DNA from: Homalodisca vitripennis
Taxonomy: Eukaryota; Arthropoda; Insecta; Hemiptera; Cicadellidae
DNA: 64,000 nucleotides
Direction of reading: 5' to 3'
Assembly: GCF_021130785.1 (NCBI RefSeq)
Contig: NC_060208.1
Location: 50,222,501 to 50,286,500, forward strand
Within the stretch, counting starts at the first letter, position 1; each line of letters begins with the position of its first letter. The translations under genes were made by a program, and so were the position numbers. The notes under the pieces were generated by a model. It was not told the DNA's origin, did not search any database, and was given only the letters and a program-made list of their open reading frames with translations. This document shows positions 1-14,400 of the stretch, in pieces.

Positions 1-100
1 TTCGGCGTTTTCCGAACTTACTCGGAACAAATTGAAGTGGCCGTTGCGGAAGATCGGCCCAGACTTGCATCGGTACTGGATAACCGAGAGTCTTCTTCAA
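1..100 (+). CDS. 3' part of an internal exon of an unidentified gene (cut by window start)
   Basis: The segment is open from the window edge and ends at a consensus donor (CAA then GTAAGT at 101-106). It is richer in GC than the DNA after it. Frame 1 reads FGVFRTYSEQIEVAVAEDRP and then on through RLASVLDNRESSS, leaving one base, so the intron would be phase 1. Frame 2 is also open across the exon (SAFSELTRNKLKWPLRKIGP and on), so the frame is not certain. I prefer frame 1 because it joins to a longer continuation in the exon at 1597. I do not recognise the protein family. Function cannot be assigned from so short a tail. It could also be the end of a non-coding transcript. Confidence 0.5.
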
Positions 101-1596
101 GTAAGTTATTCCTGGAAACTATACTGTACCAGAAGCTTATACCTTACGATTTAACTACTTACTTGCACTGCAGAATTTTGTATTTTATTTATCAAATGTT
201 TTTATCCTTTTTTCTCCTTGGCCCTTCTTTCCAGAAGGATTTTTAATTTTTAATGATGAGGAGCTCCAAAACCCAAAACTAATCGAGTAATTTTGATAAC
301 TAGGCTACATTTTCTTCATAAGGTTTTAAAATTTCAGATGTTAAATATTTGAACTATAAATTGTTACTAATTATTTAGTGCCTTGTTACTTAGTAGCAAC
401 TAGCAGCTTTTAAAGTTCCTTACAGTCAATTCTGTTTGGGAGTAGTTTTGATTAAATTTTGTTCATAAATGTTTTCAGAGCTGATAGTACAAAAGAAGAT
501 TGTCTACTGTAAGCTTCTAACTAATCCCGATCTCATATTCAAGCGCTATGTTTTTACAACAATGGAAATCAGAGGAAAAGTCGTTGCAACTGTAGTATAC
601 TGATGGAGGAGACTCCATCAAAAGTTATTATGACTTAATAAATACAACAAATTCTTGGTTATCTTATCTCATGTTATCTGATAATCCAAGAAGGGACAGC
701 TTTACCCACAAATAGCCAACAAACAAGTAATAATATGAAATGTAGTACCAGGTTTGAATATTCCATGAAAAGTGGAAGTTATACCATGGAATAAATAAAA
801 TATATTCTTGATTGTTTTAAACAGTAAAAAAATTCGATCAGCTTATACTTTTTGCACAAACAGTTAAAACACTTCATTAAAAAAATTCAGACATCCAAAT
901 TTTAGCAAATTACTTTCTAAAATGAGTTTTTGTTATTTTAATGAGATTTCAGTTTATAGTAAAATACTAAGTTTATTTGAATTATTTGTATATAAAAGGG
1001 AGTTTTGGTAACCCCTAAAAGAGTATACAAATATTGTATTTCATTAATCAAATTTATTAATGCAGTTCGTAGTTTATTTTTGCGATAGAAATGCTCGCAA
1101 CAATTGGGGAATTTTAACCCAATATTAATCCTTTTCATGAAATAATGTTTGTAATATTTTTAGATTTTCGTATTGAAACACTGATTTTAAATGTATCTAC
1201 TGTATTAAAAATATTTCTTAATTTTTACTGTGAGTATAGGGGTATCGAAAGCTTTTTATTCTATGTATGTATTTTGTAGATTTGAGATACATTAGATTAT
1301 ATAGATCTGTCCCACAGTCAGGTAACTCTCCTAAGGTATCCTTTATTTTATGAGATTCCATGAGATCACTTTAAAATAGCTGCTTATGGAAACATACATT
1401 TGTTGCTAGTGACAGCCATTGACATCACCATTCAATGATGGCTAATCAATAATTTCTGCTGGTTGGTTACTTACTAACAGAATATAAGTAGTTCCATTAC
1501 ATGTATACATTCCGTACATAATAAATCGTTCACCCGTACATAGTTCTACCATATAATAACACATGTAGACGATTAAACATGTATTTTACCTTCCAG
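101..1596 (+). other. Predicted intron
   Basis: It starts with GTAAGT and ends with a pyrimidine-rich stretch followed by TTCCAG at 1591-1596. The body is AT-rich with no long frame and no recognisable repeat. The length of about 1.5 kb is ordinary for an insect intron. The intron assignment rests only on these two splice signals and on the contrast in composition with the flanking exons. Confidence 0.5.
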
Positions 1597-1670
1597 GCCA
1601 CAACGTCAAGACGCGGTGGAGTATGTTACTGCAGTCGACGTTAGGAGCGCTAATGTTGCTGTACAGGTAG
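1597..1670 (+). CDS. Terminal coding exon of the same unidentified gene
   Basis: It follows a good acceptor (TTCCAG at 1591-1596). Joined in frame 1 to the exon at 1-100, the split codon becomes Ser, and the exon reads HNVKTRWSMLLQSTLGALML, then LYR and TAG at 1668-1670. The hydrophobic C-terminus could be a short membrane anchor, but it is too short to be sure. In the alternative frame (phase 0) the exon stops earlier, after about 15 residues. An untranslated tail of about 330 bases follows, with AATAAA at 2003. The exon is GC-richer than its surroundings. Product unknown. Confidence 0.45.
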
Positions 1671-2030
1671 CAGTTGTAATCTCCCGCCACTTAGTTCCAA
1701 GTCGCGGGTAGACGGCTCGACAGTCCGTGACGAAACGTCTGTCACAACAGAAAAATGTTTCTACGAATCAAATCTCTGTGTACTTTGTTCTTCCATTGAG
1801 GCGTACCTAGCATTTCTGTATATATCATCGTTCATTACCGTATGGTAATTTTAATGTGCCAAGCTGATTGTAAATAGGAAGATGTAGGATGGAGTCTGTT
1901 GTGGATGAGCTGGGACTGTGGTTACTTACTGGAGGAAAAAAATTGTTCTTAGCATCGATATTTGTAACCCATTGTTGTATTTTATGATGAAATATTTTAT
2001 GTAATAAATATTTATTTATTGATCTATCAG
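1671..2030 (+). promoter_or_regulatory. Probable 3' UTR with polyadenylation signal
   Basis: AATAAA lies at 2003-2008, inside the AT-rich tail after the stop at 1670. A T-rich stretch follows at 2035-2050, the usual layout of a cleavage site. This agrees with a plus-strand gene ending here. AATAAA occurs often by chance in DNA this AT-rich, so the position relative to the exon is the main support. Confidence 0.45.
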
Positions 2031-5000
2031 AAGTTTGATTTTATTTAGTGTAGACTCAAACCCACTATTAAAATTAATTTAAAAGAGGTAAAAGAACAAT
2101 GTATCTTGTATATTACTTACAAAATAAATCCTTAATTATCTTAAAAAAATATTAATTGAAATTCTTGACATATTCTTCTTGTTTTGGACATCGATTTATA
2201 AAGTTAAACTGATTTTATCGTGCCGCCGATATTTTTTTTATGGTCTCTAAAACACCACAGACATTTATTACGGCCATAAGAAAACTCCATTAAAAGAAAT
2301 ACACAATGCTAATCCCATTTTGAAAGTAATAGTTCTAGTGGTTTAGCACAAATTCATTTAGTGATGGTTACGGCCTAAGAGAAACTGGCCTATGCCGACT
2401 CACAAAATGTTTGAATATGCATAAAATTCTTAAAAGAGATTATCCATGATATTCAATATTGAAGTCTTACTATACCAACAACACAAAAATCTTCACTTTT
2501 ATTTGAGCTCTCTGTTACATGTGGTTAGAGTACCTGTTCTTTGCACAGAGGTGTTTTGGTGAATTATGAGTTTTGTATTGTTTCAGAGCGTATTTCTTTG
2601 GTAGATAGCATGATAGGATAAGGACCAATACATAAGTTTTCTAGCAGTTTAAAATACGTAGTGTTAGCGAAAGCTTCGTATTTTATTTACTACATAATAT
2701 ACTAACACGATATTGAGGAATGTAGACGAGTAAAAACATGGAAAAGATAATATGAAGAGCTCTATTTAATACAATTTTCTAATAATATTGATCCTCCTAG
2801 AGGCGAAATAAAATTTTATATTAAAGTTACTTAAAAAGCATTTTAGAACGAAATTATAATTTTTCTACATTTTTCAATTGTACATAATTATCTAAAAACA
2901 GTACTTCTCAAACTTGTTATGGTTTTTCCAGCATTTTCCAATTATGCTGATCAAGAATGATTTTTTTTGTAAATCAATATTGCCGAGATTGACGTACATA
3001 CTTTGTACAGTAATTTCTTTAGGAAGTGGTTATTTTAATTTGATTAGCTAGGATTTATTAATAGTATTATAATATAAAATGAATATTATCTTATTAGAAT
3101 TTTTTTTAATCTCTTAGGATATGTCCATACTTAATCTTACATATTGACCTCATAATTTCACTAATACATTTCGGATCTCAGTAATAAGATTTTTTATGGA
3201 ACCTATTGTTTGTAAATTTGGTGTTATACTACGCTTCAATAAACAATTATCATTCTAAACCATGTGAAAAATTGTTAAATGTTTCTGATTATATAGATTA
3301 TATAAGGTAAAAGTTATTGGCTGTACATTGGTGAAGCCTATTGGGAGACTAGTAACATTTTTCTCCTAACTGACAGTGAACAAATCGTGTTTATAGACTT
3401 GATATTTTATGTGCACTTGTATCTTCTATAATAGGTATATAATAGGTCTATAATAGGTATAATAGGTAAAATAATATGATAATAGAATAGAATAGAAACA
3501 TTTTTTATTTCCAAAACATATACACCAAGATATTAGATTTATTTACAGTTGATAAATAGTAAATTACCCTTTTACTATACTTACTAAGTGGCGATAAAAC
3601 AAAACATTTTAATTTTAAGTACAGTAGTTGGATAAATATTAGTTCATGCCCTGTATGGGATTTGGCTAAGCCTTGGGAAACTAACACAGCAATAGTTTTG
3701 TTTATGAGAACTGATAGGGCAATGGGCTAGAAATATTGGATGAAAATTACGTAAACAAGGCTAAATTTTACTATGATGGAAGGTCATTCCATTGAAATTA
3801 AATTATAAATCTGAATTTGTGCATAAAACTCAAGATCCCGTTTGGATAAAAATTCCTACTTTGTATTCTGCGAAATTCACAACATACAAATATAAGCATC
3901 AACAAGGCTATCTACAACAAAGGACAATGTGTTTGCTAATTACAAAATCATAACATTATTTCATGGTCAATAACTGAGCGAGGAAGTAATTTAAGGTTAT
4001 TTAAGTTAATAAGTCGTTTTAAGGCGTCAGATTCTGAACAGGTATAGGATAAAGACTTTAATACATATGGGAATGAAGTCTGTGGTTCTTCTAAAGCTGA
4101 AATTCAGAAGATTTAAGGAATAATTAAACGGGGCTGCTGGGGATGTGCTATGTTAAATAAAACATCTATCTCTTCCATATTTGGTGGAGTAGGATAAATT
4201 AAACCTAATCAGTAATGTGGATACAAACCCTCATTCTATCTTTCCTTCTTTGCCTTTGATCTTTCCGATCAAGTTGCCTGAAATTCAGAAAGGACACTTA
4301 GTAATGTATAGTCCGGTTAGTCTAGTTAAATAGTGGTATAAGGTTACCGATGTCAGTGTTTCTCCATCGTAAACACTGTTCGATAGCCAATCTGCATTGT
4401 CATAGTTAGTGCATCACAAATATGCGTATCAGGTGCCAATATAAACTAAAACTTTGGAGCGTATTGTATTTGCAGTTGTCGTATTCTACCTAAAACACAA
4501 TACATTCTACTATTTTCCAACATGCAAATATTTAACAGTTTAAAATTGTATAATGGTTAAGGACATAAAACCAAAAGTCATTTCAGGTCAAAAGTGGTGT
4601 AACAGTGGCAGGGTAAAATAACACTTTAGGAGATTTAGTACTTCATCTTTCTTTAAGTATATGAGAAAGTACAGTACCTACTAACTTATACAGCAATGCA
4701 GAGGAGTTCATAAAGGAGCCATTTACATGAGAAACTGCCCGTGAGAAGGGTCTCTATTACATAAATATCCTCTATATATAAGGGGTCTAGCCTACTTTAC
4801 ATCTGTCATCCCTTGCTGTCCCTTCATGATGAGGGAAGGTTATTGACAGTTTTAACAATGAGATCTAAAAAGTACTCTGAGTAGTTTTATTTTAATAAAA
4901 ATTTCGTATAGTAAATTCAAAATTATATTAAAACTTAAAATGTTTAATACTGGGAACTTTAATTTTTAAAGTATTATTACTCTATTACATTTGTATGTAC

Positions 5001-7560
5001 TTTTTGAGGTAAAACTTCTTAAGTTACAGTAGTGTAGCTAAAGTATATAAGAGAGGTTGTTGTGGTACGTATAGTTACTACAGAAGACATTAGTGTGCCG
5101 TTCTTAAAAAGTACCGTATTAACTTTAGTTACTTTATCATACAATGATATAAGATACTATTTCTGAACTAAACAACTGAAAATTATGCCAAAAATGTCTA
5201 TACAAATCAGATACCAAACCAAAATAGAAACAACTTATATAATACATTATCACCAACAAGGTAGACACTGTTGTTGTTATATATAAACAAGCAACAGCTA
5301 TAAAATAAAATGAAGACGCCTCAAAATTGTAGATATTAGATGAAACATATCCAAAGACTTCGTAGCTTCGTAGGAGAATTTTAATGGTTAACAAGTGCAT
5401 AGAGGCTAAAGAGCTTGGATACAAAGTATAGACGCCCTCTCGTAGCAAAAACAACAGGTTTTGTCAATGTCGGTCATTATGTTTGGAATTTTTAAGGAAC
5501 ACTTTTATATTTAATAAAATCTATGAAGACATTTCTTTAAAGTTAAATCTTAGGATGATCCTGTAGTCTTACTTTGAAACCATGGGGTTGAAGGATTCTG
5601 TGAGAATTTTAAAATACCGTTCTCTTTGATTTGGGCCTGTTTTGAATGAATAAAGCTTATTACTTCAACTGCAAACATTTTCAACATTTTAAGCATAGAA
5701 TGTCTTTTTTATATTATTCTGGCACAGATTATTATAGTATAATTATTTTAGGAACAGTAATTTTCAATTGATAAAAATACATGTTAAAACATCATATTGG
5801 TTTCTTAAATGACATACGCAAAAATCGCATCTAAAATAACACTTATAATTTCAACGATCGCCGTAAGAATAATGCCGTAATATCCTGTTACAAAAGTCAA
5901 TTCAGGAAATACCCAACTATACACCGTAGCGTAAGGTTTCACAGTTTAAATGAATTGTAACAGGATACACATACAGGTATTCAAAAAAATGAATAAAGGA
6001 AATACTAATCTCAATGAATTTCATTATAAAACTGTTATATATGTCTTTATGATAACACTATGAATGTTACAAGTTACTCGTCTACGGATATTAAATTATA
6101 ATACTGCCCAAAGGTGAAAACATCATGGGCACATGCATCTTTAGAGTGTTTTAATAATACATATATAAAGATAATGTGTGATTGAAATATGGAATGTTAA
6201 TTTCATTTAAAATAAATGTTATTGTGGGAAAAGATATGAATACAGTGTATATTACATAGTTTTGCTACAACATTGAGTAATTAGAATTAATATGATTGTT
6301 TCAACAAAGTCATTATGAAGTTGTTACATGGCTTGCAGTAACATTTCAAACCATGTAACCGTGTAACGAAACCATGTTTTGCGTCCCTTGTGAAAATTTA
6401 ATACATGCACTGTTATGATATTAAAATAACAATGTAATTTCTAAATAATTTGGAACTCTATCTTCTTTTTCCATAAAACTGGATGATATTTCATTCAGTA
6501 CTACATACAATTTCGTAATAGCAAATGTTCGGCAAAAATACAGTAAAGTAAGTTAAAATAAACGTTATCGCGTTCCTGAGCAAGTATAAAACCATTAAAA
6601 CCTATATTGTACAGCAAACGATGTCAGTAACAGGCATTATTTTACTGAAGGCATATGCTCAAAATAATCATCGGCTACATCTCAACAGACTCTGGGGTAT
6701 CTTTAATCATTAACTTTTGCAATAAAAAGTCAAAGGAAAGAATGCGGCATAGATTGTTACTTGAATGATGCATAGGGTTACGATCGGTGTTCCTTAAAAT
6801 AGGCATCCTCTTAAAGTAGTAAGGAACGTGCTCCTGATGGAATGTAATGTTCCGGCCTGTAGACTTTCTATTGATTCTCATCTACCAGAAATACACTGTG
6901 CGCGATGACTGGATCTTTGCTAATTGCGTATAAAAAATTCAATACGTTTTCAAAATAAATTGAGAACCAAGGATCAGGCGTACATGACTCAAAACTGGAG
7001 TTAAGTTTGTATGGTTTTATCTTAAAATATCGCAAATAGAGTAAGGAAAATTCCATATGTAACTACATTATTAAAATAATAATAATAGTTATGGTATTTT
7101 ATTCAATATACTATACCAAACAAAAAACAAAATATTTTCTAAACTAGATGTTACTTAGCAAATAAGCAAAAATAATAAAACACAGTTCTTTTTCCACTTT
7201 AGTGCGCCCGAAAATATTCAATTTCATTTAAAATGATTTTAAAGTTATCCATCGTACTTAATTTAGTAATATTATTATTTTTACATTGCTATAAATCACA
7301 TCTCAGGTTTTTTTTACAACAATTATAGTTATACTATAATAAATCCCCTGTCTTCAAGAGTTTTAAATATATGGTCAAAATAATACAGACTAAAAATATA
7401 CATATCGTGTTACAAACGATATTACGCTAGACACCTACATGAAACAATTGCTCAGTGTTACCACCGGAAAAGAAAAATATTGTAACTAATTATCCCCACC
7501 CACTCATGATAAAAATTTTAAAATCGACTAAAATTGTTTGCGATTGGCGTACCTGTTAAT
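2031..7560. other. AT-rich intergenic DNA without recognisable genes
   Basis: I see no open frame with coding character, no RNA gene and no clear mobile element here. The short frames on the minus strand (for example near 5137-5454 and 6675-7056) are rich in Phe, Ile, Tyr and Leu, as expected of random AT-rich sequence. The only structured piece is the degenerate short repeat at 3426-3496. Confidence 0.6.
3426..3496. repeat. Degenerate simple repeat (ATAGGT / ATAGA type)
   Basis: The words ATAATAGGT and TATAATAGGT recur about four times with small insertions, then change into AATAG repeats (AATAGAATAGAATAGAA). It is a decayed short tandem repeat with no sign of function. Confidence 0.7.
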
Positions 7561-8400
7561 CTTGGACTCATTTATTTCACTTACCGCCTTACAAACGTGA
7601 CCAGGTCGATGTCATGGTTTATACTCTCTTTTGGCGAGATCTCTTGTACAGCGATTCATGTCCTTCTAACCTGTATTAAATAATTAAGTGTATTTCACTG
7701 CCATTAATTCCATGTGCTCTTAATACATTACAAAGCACTTTCAGGTTATTGTGGAAAAGACAGTGAGCGTATAGCGTTGTGTAACAATGTACTCTGTAAC
7801 ACAATTGTTGTAGCATGGTCAGACGTAGATACATTAACACTGTATGGTAACATGGCTTAAACAATATTCTACCTCCGGCAGTTAAATGTATAACACGTTA
7901 CGCAACATTCCTATTGCTAAGAAAATTAATAATAAAACTTTATAAACTTTATTAGTTACAAATAAAATATGTTGAATAAAATATTAATGTTGAAAAATGA
8001 AGTTAGTTATCTTTTTTCTCTAAATTAGATTTTAGGAGGATCTTCTAAGATAGTAAATCTCATTTTCTGAATATATAGTTGTATCCACAGGACACATATT
8101 TATTTTAGCAAGCACATCTATTCAATAGTAATACGTGAAGTAACTGTTAACCTTACGAGTATTACTGTTATGTATTTCTCCTATGCGCAAACCCCTATGC
8201 GCAGGGATGTTGCACATAGGGGATGTACGAGTTTATTTTCTGTACGACTCCGCAAGACACGTAAAGAATGAAGTAAGCTACAAACTTGAAATTTTACATG
8301 GAAATACAGCGAAACCCGTTACGTGACACGAATTTAAATTACTCCTATCTTGTTATAAGCAATAAACAGAAATAAAGGTAACACGCATAAAGTAGTTGAT
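7560..8400. repeat. Diverged segment matching 55.25-55.58 kb
   Basis: Blocks near 7600 (a GGCGAGATCTCTT core), 7740-7800 (TGGAAAAGACAGTGAGCGTA, then a CAATGTA motif) and 7865-7890 (CTACCTCCGGCAGT) recur in the same order near 55300, 55415-55460 and 55530. The shared order across about 300 bases makes chance unlikely. It precedes unit A as its homologue precedes unit D. Confidence 0.6.
8181..8222. repeat. Direct repeat plus 12-base hairpin
   Basis: The nonamer CTATGCGCA occurs at 8181-8189 and 8195-8203. The second copy is part of CCCCTATGCGCA (8192-8203), which faces TGCACATAGGGG (8211-8222) across a 7-base loop, with 11 of 12 positions pairing. The GC content is unusual for this region. It may be the end of a small inverted-repeat element or a chance hairpin. 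Confidence 0.6.
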
Positions 8401-11400
8401 TTGAGAGGTTTAGCTATATTTTAGTTCTTAGTATAGAAGATCAAGAACCAAAAAGTTCTTTACAAACAGACATAACAATAAATCTCGTAAAATATGTTTG
8501 TTGTATTCATAAACAAAACAGTTATCCCAACCTAGAGAAAAGTAGAAGACCGATATTATGTATGTTTGGATACTAAGTGAAACTTGCCATTAATATTGAT
8601 CACATGAATAAAAAGCTAAATGATTATATAATGTGTTTAAAATAAGTTTATCTGATCTGTTCTTTATTGATAATTTTGGATAGCTTAGCCCTTGTATAGG
8701 GCTCAAGGTTTAGATTCTTTTCATATTTAAGACACTAATATTTAGATTTAGTACATATTCATATAGACATTGACACATTTTATATAAGAAATGGTATATA
8801 AAGGACGTAGGACATTACATTTTACAACGTTTATTGCATAAATACAATGTAAACTTACACATTATTCTGGTACGATTCAGACGCTCTTTAAAGTTTTTGT
8901 ACATGTGTATAATTTTATGAAATGGTAGAAGGCGTTATGTTAAGAGGGTTTTTGTATGATTTAATCGAAGCTAAATAAATGCACCACCAGCTAAGTCTGA
9001 TTTAAATATTTAAAATAAGCAGTTTTACATCAGATGTAAAGCTCTAACGTGTTTAACCACGAATAATTTAAATTAAAGCTACAGGTGTTTACGTAAATTG
9101 TTATACTTAGACTGTACGCAATAATATCGAAATCTTTCATAATAGTTACTATAATGTGTCACAATAATAAAAATAAATGTTTAAATAGTAGTGTATCAGA
9201 ACACAAATATTATTACATATTAATTTATGTACAATCTTCCTATCTTAATTATTCTTATGGCGGATATTTTGGAAGGTTTATTGACTCCCATACCAGTACT
9301 TTCAGGTTGATTTTATTAAATTAGGAATTCAATTTCTTCATTTTAAGGAGAATTTATCGAAGAAGATTTGCACAGCACTCAAGAAATGATAGAAATATCC
9401 ATTTTCTTTCGCGATTAAGATCATTAAAAATTTTTAATGAAATGAAGACATTTGTAATTAACTGACAGCTTGCATTGAGAGTGCATAATTAATCAAAGCA
9501 TAAAGCTACAAGAGTTTATAATTTCATGAACATACAAAGTTCAGTTTGTACAAGATAAGTTTGAATATAGTTTGTCCTTGAAAGAATAATCAAAGAACTT
9601 TAGTTTTTAATCAATACAGGTTTACAGTGAAATAGAAGAATTTGTGTAAAACCGTCCATCAGGGGAATCGATGAAGTTTATTTTCAGTTTTAGTTCTTTA
9701 TAACAGAATGTATTCAATTTTCTCGCAAACAAGGCTGACATATAACTTTATATAAGATTTAACAATTTCAAAAGTATCTCGAAGATAATTTATTAAGTAG
9801 TTTTAATGTTTTAATTTAAACCGTTGTTTTATCGCCTGAATTTATGTAATTATTCTGCCAGTGACTTTATTTTATACTGATATGAAATATTGTTCTAAAA
9901 GATTCTATATTACATTAGATTATTAGATAAGTAGTTAAATACGTTCGTTGGTACACGCGGTTGTTCACTTCCGGAAACAAATGATTTATTTAAGAGAATG
10001 GTTATTTCGTAAAATGTACAAGTCAAGCACAATGCATTTAATGTTTTAAAATTTGTCCTCAGATTGCGACCGTACACGGTATTTTACTACTAATTATAAG
10101 ATTACATCATTAATAAAATAGTATGACAAAGATAATTCATGATTGTAACCAAACGCAACATAATTGGATGTAATAAAATTTCCACGCTTAAAGGCTCTCC
10201 ACGCAAACTGAAAGCATCTGTTTGGTGTCCACGAATTTTAATTTTGTAACGTTACTCTAGGATACCGTGTATTCAAAATAAAGTATTTAATTTAAGCTAT
10301 ATAAAATAGATTTTAAATATCTATTGTGGTTTGAAGATGGCTGACATTGAATGATTTTATTTTCATTATAGTTTTATAGTGGTGCGGCATTAAAACAATG
10401 ATTGTATTTAAATAATTTTTAATATTTTACACGATTTCAAGATATCGACCTTACAAACTTCATTATAGGTGAATATATCTACAAATCTAATGTTTGATTG
10501 ATTGCAACTAAATTAGTTTCACGTTTTTTAGTTACTAATACTACTAGTTTAAAATACTAACAGTTACCTCCGTATTCACACGTAGTTCGCAAAATCGAAT
10601 TAAAAAAAATTATTTTGGTCTAAGAATCAGTCATATTTGGCCGTTTAATTAACCTCCGGCCTAATTTATTTACGATTCCACAATTGGTGTTGCTCAATAT
10701 ATACATATACTGACGACAATTAAAAATTTTACCATTTTAAAGTGTAAGTTTCCGGTGTATAAATTCACCGCAGTCTACTTTATGAACGATTTCACAGCTG
10801 AATATAATATGTTGTTACACCGTCTAACAAAATAAACACATATCTGGGTTCCGGAAACCAACTAAAATTAAAATCCTTTTTCTTACAGTCTACGATATTT
10901 CTAAGTAACCTACATGTTTGATTTTGATTGTCTAATCCCGTCAAGAAAATATACGCACGCAAGCTTAAATAGTTACGACTAAAAAGGTCTACTTTCGTTA
11001 TGCTTACGGTGTAGTGAGAAGAGTGTGCCATCTCTTTGATTTTTCTTAAGCTACAGTAAAAATTTCTTACTCGATGTTAAAGGAGCCAGTTTCGAGTAGC
11101 TTTTACACGTGCAATCATTCACAGATTTGTTAATAGAGGTGGGTGGGTTTTATAACAGCGTTTAAATGGTATTTCTAATGCATTACATGGTTTAAATGCC
11201 TCAGTGGTTCAGTTTATAAAATAATAGATAGGAAGTTTGTCTGTTTAATCTATATTTTTGACTACTATCAAGCGCTGTATATTGAATATTTTCACAAATT
11301 TAAATGCAAACCAATATTTATGCCTCTTAGCTGAACTTCAGCTGGAAGTGTCAACAGCTGTTTCGTGTCAGTGAACTTTAAATTATTATTGTAAATATTG

Positions 11401-14400
11401 TAATTATTTTCCCAAATTATAAAATATTCCGGGAAACTTTCCATATTTTCCTCTTGATCAAAACCTTCCTCGGACTTCAGCGAATATTTCAAAGAAATAA
11501 TGAGTCAAATTAGTTAAACTTTTCTTTAGATTAGCATTTTACAACACAATTAGCGATTCGTGTTTATTTACAAGATTTAAGTGCTCCTAATTAAGTGTGT
11601 CTTAGATGACTTCTATATAATGAGCATTCTGAAATATTTGAAAGTATCATAACTATGTCAATATTTCAAGGGCTGTGCGATCAGTATTGTACCTTATACT
11701 GTAGCATCGAATCTCCAGTTTATTATTTCGAGATGAAAGCAACTTACGAGAGCTTAATGAAAACTTATGAAACTTTTTTATGAACTACCCCATGACAACA
11801 TCTCTCACTGTGCTGGAAGAGAGTCATATTCAGATCGTAATCATATCTGTGTGACATTTACGTCGTAATTTATTTGTATGCCCTTATAAAAACTTTACGT
11901 ATTAAAACACACGTCATGTATTGTAATTAATAATTCGTTACCAATTTAAAACTACAAGATGCATGTCAATACCTGAAATTATTCAATAGCTGTAGATTTA
12001 TAAACTTATGTAACTCTACTTCATTACATAATAGTCTTGACCTGAATGAAAACCAATACTCAGTCGTTAGTTTTGACAATGAAACACTGATTTTTGTGAT
12101 ATCAGAGGAATATTTCACTACATTTATTTATGTTTTAATTTACAGGAAGTGTTACCCACTTTTTCTTTTTGAGTGCAATATCCTTAAACATTATAAAACA
12201 GACTGTTAATTTAAGGCGTATTCTTACATAGCAAGTACGTTCATAAAGAATACGAAACCACATTTGTTAATTTTTTCTGCATTATAATATAGTGGAAATT
12301 CAGATTTCAGTTCTTCTTTGTAAAGTGTATCTAATTGAAATTGGGCTTGATAAAACAACTTTTTGTCGGTACATTACTGTGAAGTGTTCTTTCTTTTACA
12401 TTTAAATTTTGACTGAAAGATTATATTCAACAATGCACAGACTACCTGGCAGTGCTAGCACATACAATCTTCTCTCACTTAGATATTACTGATATCAAAC
12501 CACAAACTTCTGAAATGTGTCGGAACATTCTTCACTCTAAGCCATAAAGAAGAGATGCGTAAAACTTGCAGGGTTATTACATCTTCTTCCTCACGTATTA
12601 CTGCTACAATATTACACATTCTTCTTAAAATAAGACAGGAAAGGACTAATACTTAACCGCCATAAGAAATCATACACACATACTTACAGTGTTTTTGTGT
12701 CAAATCATCTTCTTCTAATTGAATTTATTGCTGTCTCACAGACTTCCTATAAATAAGTCAAGAGATTTGTCATTGAATAGCAAAAAAACTCAGAAAACTT
12801 TGTAGTATTATTACATGTAATATTATATTAGGTAACACTACAATCAAACGAATTACATCTCTACAAATAGATCAAGAAAATAGTGATCCGTCATGGAATA
12901 AGTGTTCCTAACTTTATCTGCTTATTAGCCCAAACCGATAATTTAAGCTCGATACACTATTTACATTTATTATACAACACTCACCTTAAATGCTCAATAA
13001 GGTTTGACGGTACCGTAACTCGAATCAGTGATTAATTTACACCTAGAGAACATGATCACTATAAGCTTCACAGAAGAATGAATTAATGTAATAACCACAT
13101 TGGACTTTTAAAACGTGTGATTGAAGCAATTTAATCGAGCAAATAATACTATATTACATACTATATTACCTCTACCTGGGTATGATATCCTTGTCCTTGT
13201 GAGTTAGATTATACATGGATGCCAGATTATCAACCAAACACTTCTAATATCAACATTTTCAGGTTTACACTGAGTCGAAACGATGATCACACATTTCATT
13301 ACATGCAATTCATTTTTTTAGAAGTGTCGGTCTGTCATATGTTAACTAAAGATCTTTTCTAGGCTGAAATGTTTTTAAAATGTGTAGTTGTGTAAGCAAT
13401 GTTTTGACGAACGGAGCAGAAAACGTAGATATTAATCATGAAAAAGGATGCGTAAGCCAAAATCTCGGCTTGATGCCTATGATTTTTATACATAATAATT
13501 ACTTTTGAACAGAACTAGCGAATGTCTGTTAAGGGCCAATTTGTATTAGGTATATCTCAACACATATACCGGACTTTGGTTTTTAACTCAGTCACGTATA
13601 CAGCTCGGAATTGTTCAATTAGTTTATTATAATAACATTGTAATCTATTATAAATAATGTAACTTTTAAAATGGATTATAATTTTTGTTTCTTAAATATG
13701 TTTACTAATATCAATTAAAATACAACACGGTACAAAGGAACAGACAAAAAATATTTATATGAATCTCACTACTTTCTGTAAATGTGGAGTAATAATGAGA
13801 CAAGCAGACTAACCATACGCTAAGAAAACTTTATGGAAACTCTTATGTTTTGATGAGGTCTAAGTACATTCGATTTTTGTATAAATTGTATTATATTAAG
13901 TATTTTAATTTGTCCTAAGACATTAGTAATTGCTACAAAAATTATTAAACTACAGTACGGCACCGTTCCTCAATCATAAAGTCCTGTCCTAGTAAATTCA
14001 ATACTATCATACATTGTAGGTTATGAATAATTGAATAAACTCAGTTGAAACTGTTTTAAAAATTACTCTGCATTAGAAATATTCCAAAAAAGGACGTTCC
14101 TTAGTACTATCTCTGTTTTCCCCCATCGTCTGTATCCTCGATTTTACCTCTGGGGCTCGTAGCCGTCTGTAAATTCTACGATTTTATTATATGTTCTAGT
14201 TTTCAGCCCATTAATTATACCAATTTATACATGATCAGTATCGTACACATCATACAATGCGGATCGCTTGCTACATTCATATGTATCATTGCCTCTAAAA
14301 AAGTTCCATCTTGTGGGTTGTTATTTGTTGTTATGACCTACGCAATGGTACAATATCGTTATTGCAGAGTTTAATTGATAAAGTGTTTTTTGCAGTACAG

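Noticed and set aside
5137..5454. 105-codon minus-strand frame, membrane-protein-like
   Set aside because: The hydrophobic Phe/Tyr/Leu/Ser content is typical of chance frames in AT-rich DNA. There are no splice or start signals and no copy elsewhere.
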